From Shewanella sp. UCD-KL12 (GTDB taxonomy: Bacteria > Pseudomonadota > Gammaproteobacteria > Enterobacterales > Shewanellaceae), in the NCBI RefSeq assembly GCF_001957125.1, contig NZ_MPHJ01000008.1, positions 1 to 64,000 of the forward strand: DNA of 64,000 bases. The letters are read 5' to 3'. The position numbers and the translations under genes are program-made. The notes beneath the pieces are model-generated. The model did no database searches and had not been told where the DNA came from. It was given only the letters and a program-made list of their open reading frames with translations. Position 1 is the stretch's first letter. The number at the start of each line of letters is the position of its first letter. Shown piece after piece: positions 58,181 through 64,000 of the stretch.

Positions 58181-60745
58181 ATGACACAAGTACAAGCAAA
58201 ATATCTGAAAGACTATGCCGCTCCGCAATTCACCATCACTCACCTTGATTTAAGCTTTCAACTCGACGGTAAAGAAACGGTTGTGACGGCAACCAGTAAA
58301 GTTGTAAAGCAAAGTGAACTTGCCACTTGCCTTGTGCTTGATGGTGATGAGATGAAGCTCTTATCAGTAAAAATTAATGGAGCTGAGGTTAATTACAAGC
58401 AAGAGTTAACAGGCTTGTCGATTGACACTGAACTTGAAGAATTTGAATTGGAGATAGTGACCCAATTAGATCCTGAGGCTAATCTAAGTCTTGAGGGGCT
58501 CTATATGTCTGATGGTGCATACTGTACTCAGTGTGAAGCCGAAGGCTTTAGAAGAATCACTTACTTCCTTGATAGACCAGATGTTTTAGCTATTTTTACG
58601 GTCAGTATTGAGGCTGATAAAGCGGCCTTTCCTTACCTTTTGAGCAATGGTAATTTAGTTGAGCAACGCTCAACGTTAGAGGGCAAGCACTTTGTAAAAT
58701 GGCACGATCCATTCCCAAAGCCCGCTTATTTGTTTGCGCTTGTGGCTGGGGATTTTGACCTGTTAGAAGATGAGTTCATCACTTGCAGTCAACGTAAGGT
58801 CAAGCTTCAGGTTTTTGTTGATAAAGGTAATTTGCATAAAGCTCAACACGCTATCGATTCATTAAAATTGTCGATGGCTTGGGATGAGTCTCGTTTCAAT
58901 CTTGAATACGACCTTGATATCTACATGATTGTCGCTGTTGATTTCTTCAACATGGGGGCAATGGAAAATAAAGGTCTGAATGTATTTAATACTAAGTATG
59001 TATTAGCTGATATTAGCTCTGCAACAGATGATGATTACCATGGTATCGAGTCAGTTGTTGGCCACGAATATTTTCATAATTGGACGGGGAACCGAGTAAC
59101 TTGCCGTGACTGGTTTCAATTAAGCCTTAAAGAGGGGTTAACAGTATTTAGAGATCAAGAGTTTAGCTCTGATGTAGGCTCCCGTGCAGTTAATCGTATT
59201 CATGCAATTAAAGTGATCAAAAACCAACAGTTTGCTGAAGACTCTGGGCCTATGGCTCATCCGATCAGGCCTGAATCTGTCATCGAAATGAATAATTTTT
59301 ATACTGTAACTGTCTATAACAAGGGCGCTGAAGTTATTCGAATGATGCATACATTGCTTGGTGAGCAGAGTTTCCAAGCCGGTATGAAACTCTATTTTGA
59401 ACGTCACGACGGCCAAGCAGTAACCTGTGATGATTTTGTGAGTGCTATGCAAGATGCAAGTGGTGTGGACTTACTGCAGTTTAAGCGCTGGTATAGCCAA
59501 TCGGGCACACCTGTGGTTCAAGTGGAGGAGCATTATGATGAGCTAAATGCCCGTTATTGTTTATCTATCGAGCAAAGCACTGCAGAAACTGCGGATCAAA
59601 AAGAGAAGCTAGCGTTACATATTCCTTTTGATTTAGAGCTTTTATCCAATGATGGAGAAAGCTTGCTCAGTGAAGTGTTAAACGTCACTGAAGGCAAACA
59701 AGAGTTCGTTTTCAACAATATCAATCAAAAACCAACGCCGTCATTATTACAAAATTTTTCGGCGCCAGTTAAATTGCTTTTTGATTACTCAATCGATCAA
59801 TTAGTTCATCTGATGCGCTTTGCTGGCAGTGAAGTTGCACGCTGGGAAGCTTCTGTTACCTTGGTGAGCCAAGCTATTTGGGCCAATGTTGAGATGTTAA
59901 ATGCTCAGCAAGCAATGCATGTTGATCCTAGAGTTATTGACGCTTATAAAGGTATCTTATTGTCTGAATCTTTAGATAAAGCATTGATTGCTGAAATCTT
60001 TACTTTACCTAATATTTCGGCCTTAATTGAACAAGTCGATACGGTTCAGCTTGACTCATTGGCTGTTGCTCGTGATTTTGTCGTAGAAGAGATCGCTACA
60101 GGTTGTGAAGACGAGTTATTGACACGCTACCGTGAGCTAGAGAATATAGATAATGCCTCAGCTCGTTCGCTTAAAAATACTTGTTTAGCCTTGCTGCAAA
60201 AAGTGTCGCAGCAGTTTCAAGATTATGCTCATAAGCAATATATGCAGGCTGAAAATATGACTGATAGCTTAGGTGCACTTCTTTCAGTTAATAGCGACGT
60301 ATCAGAGGTTAGAGAAAATCTGATGGCTGATTATGAAGCTAAGTGGAAAACTACGCCGCTAGTGATGGACAAATGGCTAACGTTAAATGCAACAAGCAAC
60401 AACGACAACTGTCTATCTACTCTCATTGCGTTAACTGAACATGAGTCTTTCAGCTTTTCTAACCCCAATAGAGTTCGCTCATTGATAGGCAGTTTTGCTG
60501 CGGCTAACTTGGTGCAATTCCATAAAGTAGATGGCAGCGGGTACGATTTTTTAACTGACGCAATAATTAAATTGAATAAAGTTAACCCACAAGTGGCTGC
60601 AAGAATTATTACTCCGTTAATACAGTTCAAAAAATTCGACTCAGTAAGGCAGGAATTAATGAAAGCCTCTTTACAGCGGATCCTTGCATTGCCGGAGCTT
60701 TCTAAAGATCTGTTTGAAAAAGTATCAAAAGCGTTAGCAGCTTAG
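58181..60745 (+). CDS. pepN: Aminopeptidase N
   Basis: This M1-family zinc aminopeptidase is cytoplasmic and 854 residues long, close to E. coli PepN (870). The substrate exopeptidase motif GAMEN is present (FNMGAMENKGLN). The zinc site is HEYFH at 295-299 with Glu318. A four-domain layout fits the length. It broadly trims peptides for amino acid recycling. It has its own start region after the prc terminator. Confidence 0.96.
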   Translation: MTQVQAKYLKDYAAPQFTITHLDLSFQLDGKETVVTATSKVVKQSELATCLVLDGDEMKLLSVKINGAEVNYKQELTGLSIDTELEEFELEIVTQLDPEANLSLEGLYMSDGAYCTQCEAEGFRRITYFLDRPDVLAIFTVSIEADKAAFPYLLSNGNLVEQRSTLEGKHFVKWHDPFPKPAYLFALVAGDFDLLEDEFITCSQRKVKLQVFVDKGNLHKAQHAIDSLKLSMAWDESRFNLEYDLDIYMIVAVDFFNMGAMENKGLNVFNTKYVLADISSATDDDYHGIESVVGHEYFHNWTGNRVTCRDWFQLSLKEGLTVFRDQEFSSDVGSRAVNRIHAIKVIKNQQFAEDSGPMAHPIRPESVIEMNNFYTVTVYNKGAEVIRMMHTLLGEQSFQAGMKLYFERHDGQAVTCDDFVSAMQDASGVDLLQFKRWYSQSGTPVVQVEEHYDELNARYCLSIEQSTAETADQKEKLALHIPFDLELLSNDGESLLSEVLNVTEGKQEFVFNNINQKPTPSLLQNFSAPVKLLFDYSIDQLVHLMRFAGSEVARWEASVTLVSQAIWANVEMLNAQQAMHVDPRVIDAYKGILLSESLDKALIAEIFTLPNISALIEQVDTVQLDSLAVARDFVVEEIATGCEDELLTRYRELENIDNASARSLKNTCLALLQKVSQQFQDYAHKQYMQAENMTDSLGALLSVNSDVSEVRENLMADYEAKWKTTPLVMDKWLTLNATSNNDNCLSTLIALTEHESFSFSNPNRVRSLIGSFAAANLVQFHKVDGSGYDFLTDAIIKLNKVNPQVAARIITPLIQFKKFDSVRQELMKASLQRILALPELSKDLFEKVSKALAA

Positions 60746-60808
60746 TTTAACAGTTCCTTGTTCGCTAATAGCGAGCAAGGAACTTCACTCAATGTTGTAA
60801 CTAAAGTT

Positions 60809-61033
60809 ATGATTTTCTATTTTTCGATGAATATTAGTTACCATGATTTTCAGCAGTATTATCGTGGACAAGCAGATAAAGTTGAAGTACGTGATACCAA
60901 AGGCAGGGTACTTTGGATCCACGGCAGACACTTTAGACGTTTTTTAACAAGCTTAGGAATACAAGGTCAGTTTAAGTTGGTATTAACAGAGCAAGGTGAA
61001 CTTGTATCTCTTTGTAAACTTAAATCAAGTTAG
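60809..61033 (+). CDS. DUF2835 family protein
   Basis: The start at ATG 60809 (MIFYFSMNISYHDF) gives 74 residues; a TTG at 60758 would add 17 residues with no family match. DUF2835 members have the pattern FYxxNISYxxFxxYYxGxA and a basic C-terminal half, seen here as FQQYYRGQADKV and GRHFRRFLTSLGIQGQFKL. The role is unknown. Confidence 0.8.
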   Translation: MIFYFSMNISYHDFQQYYRGQADKVEVRDTKGRVLWIHGRHFRRFLTSLGIQGQFKLVLTEQGELVSLCKLKSS

Positions 61034-61348
61034 AGTAATTACTTCAAACGACTGATTTGCTTTTAATCTTGCTAATCCTTATATACATTAGAGTTAATTG
61101 ATTGTATTTACAGTTAATTAACTCCTTTATCCCCCGCGTTATTCCCCTATGGCATCTGATTTTAAATCAAGCGTTTAAATTCTCGTTTTAAAAACCTCTT
61201 ACGTACTTAATTCTTTAGAAGATTTTATTAAATTCTGTCTTGCTCATAACATGTAAATGCTGTAACAATGGTGTTACCTGCACGCTAACAAGATGTTGGT
61301 TGCCATTCCTAATAACAAGAATCCAGCAGGTTACGGAGAAGCGCTAAA
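61034..61348. other. Intergenic region upstream of the DUF1302 gene
   Basis: This is 315 bp of mostly AT-rich sequence. An inverted repeat, GTAACAATGGTGTTAC, is at 61262-61277 and could be an operator. GGAGAAG lies just before the DUF1302 start. I see no gene. Confidence 0.45.
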
Positions 61349-63397
61349 ATGAAAAAGGTTAACAACGGCTTTAATAGGTCGACACTTGCTTTAGGGATCG
61401 TAGCGGCACTGAGCATGGGGCTCACATCCAGTGTCAATGCAGTATCTTTTAATTGGGGAGAAGTTGAAGGTACGTTCGATTCTACTTGGTCAGCTGGTGC
61501 AAGCTGGCGTGTAGAGGGACGTGATTGGGACAACCATATTGGTAAGGTGAATCACCCTCAGTTTGATTGGTCTAATTACTCAGCATTTAACAACACTAAG
61601 TACACCGCTGCTGAAATCTGGGCTCAGCCCGGATCTTATTCAAGCAATGGTGATTTAAGTAACCTCTTGTACTCTCAAGGGGATACTACTGCGGTTGTAT
61701 TTAAAGGCTTGCATGAACTTTCACTGAAATATAAAAATTTCGGGGTATTTGCCCGTGGCATGTACTTCTATGACCAAAAGGCCAATGACGGCAGCTATGG
61801 ATTCAGCGACCCACTAACGGGTGCAGAATACGATCCATGTGCTGATTCTGAGGCGGCAAAGGTTCAGTGTAAAGATGTCAGGTTATTAGATGCATTTGTG
61901 TATGGTGATTTCGACTTTAATGATGGTGCAAATCCACTTTCTATTCGAGTAGGTCAACAGGTTGTTTCATGGGGGGAAAGTACATTGATCCCGCATGGCA
62001 TCGGGGTGATTAATCCAGTTGATCTTAATATTCTTAATGCGCCAGGCGCAGAGCTCAAAGAAGCATTTAGACCGCAAGGTATGGTTTGGGCTTCATTTGG
62101 TGTGACTGATGAGCTATCTGTAGAAGGTTTTTACCAATATGATTGGGAACCTGTATGGGTGCCAACACCAGGGTCATACTTCTCGACCAATGATTTTGCG
62201 GGTTATGGTGGTTACAATCAAAATGCGCAGTTAGGTTTCCAAGCGAACCCTGATATGAATATGGACTTCATACAGGCTGAATATAATACGCTTGTACAGA
62301 TGATAGGCTCAGGCCAATACTCAGCTGCAGAATTAGGCCAGCTAGCGTTAGCTTATCCAACGAAAGCTACTTTGGTGGAAGACCAAGCGAGTGCCAGTGA
62401 TTCAGGCCAATATGGTGTTAAGTTAGGTTACTATTCACCAGAGCTTGGCGAAACTGAATTCGGCCTCTATTACATGAACTATCATAGCCGCCGTCCTCTT
62501 ATTAGTGGTACTACTGCTAACTTTACCCAAGAAGCAATTGGTCGTGATTTAGCGGTATTAGGTGGAATTGCTGCTGCAGGTGGCTCTGTCGATAGAGAAA
62601 CATTGCTAGGTCTTGAGACTTTCTCAAAGGCACAAATTGAATACCCTGAAGATATCCAACTCTACGGCTTTAGTTTTAACACGCTTATCGGTGATACATC
62701 GGTGGCGGGTGAAATCGCTCATCGCCAAGATGAACCTCTACAAATTGATGACGTAGAACTGTTATTTGCAGCCATGCCTCAGCAGCTTGCAAATGCTGGA
62801 TTAAGACCAGATCTTGATGGTATCTCACAAGTTGAAAATGTGGCTCCAGGTCAGTATGCCGAAGGATTTGTACGATTAGATACCACTCAGGCACAAGCTA
62901 CCTTTACTCATCTGTTTGGGCCAACGCTAGGGACCAGTAACTTAGTTATGCTTGCTGAAGTAGGCGGTGTGTGGATACATGATATGCCAGGTTTTGATGA
63001 GTTAAGGCTTAATGGCCCTGGAACTGCGCGCTCAGGTGGTAACCCGGATATGCCAGGTATTATTGAAGCTGTTCACAATGGCCCTGAAACTAATCCATTC
63101 CCAACTGATTTTGCTTGGGGTTACAGACTTGTCGCTAAAGCTGATTACAACAACTTGTTTGCAGGCGTAAATATGTCACCACGTGTGATTTTCTCACATG
63201 ATGTGGACGGTATCACACCTGATCCTATGTTCTTATTTACAGAGGGAAAGAAGTCTGTATCTGTAGGGGTTAACTTTGACTATCAGAGTCGTTGGGGAGC
63301 AGATTTTTCCTATAACAGCTTTTTTGGTGGGGTAGGTACGACTAACCAGATGTCAGACAGAGATTATGTGTCTTTCAACATCAAATTTTCAATCTAG
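61349..63397 (+). CDS. DUF1302 family outer-membrane protein
   Basis: This 682-residue exported protein has a signal peptide ending near SSVNA/VSF. The mature start FNWGEVEGTFDSTWSAGASW and the beta-rich, aromatic C-terminus (YVSFNIKFSI) fit an outer-membrane barrel of DUF1302. Such genes commonly stand next to DUF1329 and large RND-type transporter genes, suggesting export or uptake of hydrophobic compounds; this is an inference. The next gene, 18 bp downstream, is the DUF1329 partner. Confidence 0.88.
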   Translation: MKKVNNGFNRSTLALGIVAALSMGLTSSVNAVSFNWGEVEGTFDSTWSAGASWRVEGRDWDNHIGKVNHPQFDWSNYSAFNNTKYTAAEIWAQPGSYSSNGDLSNLLYSQGDTTAVVFKGLHELSLKYKNFGVFARGMYFYDQKANDGSYGFSDPLTGAEYDPCADSEAAKVQCKDVRLLDAFVYGDFDFNDGANPLSIRVGQQVVSWGESTLIPHGIGVINPVDLNILNAPGAELKEAFRPQGMVWASFGVTDELSVEGFYQYDWEPVWVPTPGSYFSTNDFAGYGGYNQNAQLGFQANPDMNMDFIQAEYNTLVQMIGSGQYSAAELGQLALAYPTKATLVEDQASASDSGQYGVKLGYYSPELGETEFGLYYMNYHSRRPLISGTTANFTQEAIGRDLAVLGGIAAAGGSVDRETLLGLETFSKAQIEYPEDIQLYGFSFNTLIGDTSVAGEIAHRQDEPLQIDDVELLFAAMPQQLANAGLRPDLDGISQVENVAPGQYAEGFVRLDTTQAQATFTHLFGPTLGTSNLVMLAEVGGVWIHDMPGFDELRLNGPGTARSGGNPDMPGIIEAVHNGPETNPFPTDFAWGYRLVAKADYNNLFAGVNMSPRVIFSHDVDGITPDPMFLFTEGKKSVSVGVNFDYQSRWGADFSYNSFFGGVGTTNQMSDRDYVSFNIKFSI

Positions 63398-63415
63398 ATC
63401 ACAAGGACAATAATA

Positions 63416-64000
63416 ATGAACAAACTTGCGATATTGTCGGCGGCTGTGATGGTTGCATTGAGTGCACCTAGTGCACTTGCAAAAGTCTCAGACGCAGAAG
63501 CGGCAAAATTAGGTACCGAACTTACGCCATTAGGTGGCGTTAAAGCGGCAAATGAAGATGGGTCTATCCCTGCATGGGATGGAGGGATCACTGCAGCGCC
63601 TTCAGGTTATGAGAAAGGCATGCATCACCCAGACCCATTCTCAGCTGATAAGATTGAATTTACCATTACAAATGCTAATAAAGACAAATATAAAGCTAAC
63701 TTGTCAGAAGGTCTGATTAAGCTATTTGATCTTTACCCTGATACGTTCAAGATGAATGTTTATCAAACCAGACGTACAGCTTCTGTGCCTCAATTTGTCT
63801 ATGATGCGACTAAAGCGAATGCCACTCGTGCAGAGCTAGTGTCACAAGGCAATGGCGTTAAAGGTGCATCGATTGGCGTACCATTTCCTATTCCTGAAAA
63901 CGGTTTAGAGGTTATCTGGAACCATGTCCTACGTTTTCGTGGTGTAGATATTAAAACTGCTCGTAGCCAAGCTGCGCCAACTGCAGGTGGTAGCTACACG
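63416..64000 (+). CDS. DUF1329 family protein (cut by window end)
   Basis: An open frame of 195 codons starts at ATG 63416 (MNKLAILSAAVMVALSAPSA) with AAGGA at 63403-63407 and runs to the window end. The signal peptide ends near SALA/KVS. The mature start, with LGTELTPLGGVKAANEDGSI and PAWDGG, is typical of DUF1329, a periplasmic or outer-membrane associated family of unknown role seen with DUF1302. It is clearly in an operon with the gene upstream. Confidence 0.9.
   Translation, partial: MNKLAILSAAVMVALSAPSALAKVSDAEAAKLGTELTPLGGVKAANEDGSIPAWDGGITAAPSGYEKGMHHPDPFSADKIEFTITNANKDKYKANLSEGLIKLFDLYPDTFKMNVYQTRRTASVPQFVYDATKANATRAELVSQGNGVKGASIGVPFPIPENGLEVIWNHVLRFRGVDIKTARSQAAPTAGGSYT

Overview
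The window reads as chromosomal DNA of a marine gammaproteobacterium of the Shewanella type. This rests on gene content and order recalled from known families, not on a search. Indicators are the ppsR/ppsA/aroH/ydiJ group, the mnmA-hflD-purB and rluE-nudJ blocks, a monomeric isocitrate dehydrogenase, leucine dehydrogenase, the clpS-clpA/infA/bpt-aat N-degron cluster, a chitinase with a lytic chitin monooxygenase, and a proteobacterial dedicated sortase locus. Base composition looks moderate and even. I saw no rRNA, tRNA, CRISPR array, prophage or plasmid functions.

Layout. 1-1700: tail of an IS4-type transposase, a NarL-type response regulator and an acyl-CoA thioesterase. 2178-10699: an accessory nutrient region with a secreted GH18 chitinase, an AA10 lytic monooxygenase, then a TonB-dependent receptor behind two Fur-like sites and a duplicated membrane protein. 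10761-18478: aroH, ppsR, ppsA (HexR-like site between the last two) and ydiJ. 18587-22451: small genes (DUF1285, a MarR regulator, a lipoprotein, a tail-anchored protein), leucine dehydrogenase and a DUF4826 protein. 22623-30944: roxA, purB, hflD, mnmA, nudJ, rluE and icd. 31075-36014: cspD, clpS, clpA, infA, bpt and aat, which together make the bacterial N-degron pathway. 36070-41455: a glycine-zipper protein, a basic small protein, a NIF3 family protein behind a perfect FNR/EtrA-type palindrome, a serine hydrolase, a peptidase S51-like protein and metC.

41598-48638 is the most distinctive locus. Sensor kinase PdsS and regulator PdsR lie divergent from an operon of PdsO (OmpA-like), a VIT/VWA sortase target and a class GN sortase: a complete one-enzyme, one-substrate surface anchoring system. 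A 21-bp direct repeat in the divergent promoter could be the PdsR site.

48778-54084: a diguanylate cyclase, a non-coding MITE-like element, and letB preceded by two separate LetA half-genes. 54299-60745: yebG (LexA box), the free methionine sulfoxide reductase, proQ, prc and pepN. 60809-64000: a DUF2835 protein, a DUF1302 outer-membrane protein and the start of a DUF1329 gene cut by the window edge.
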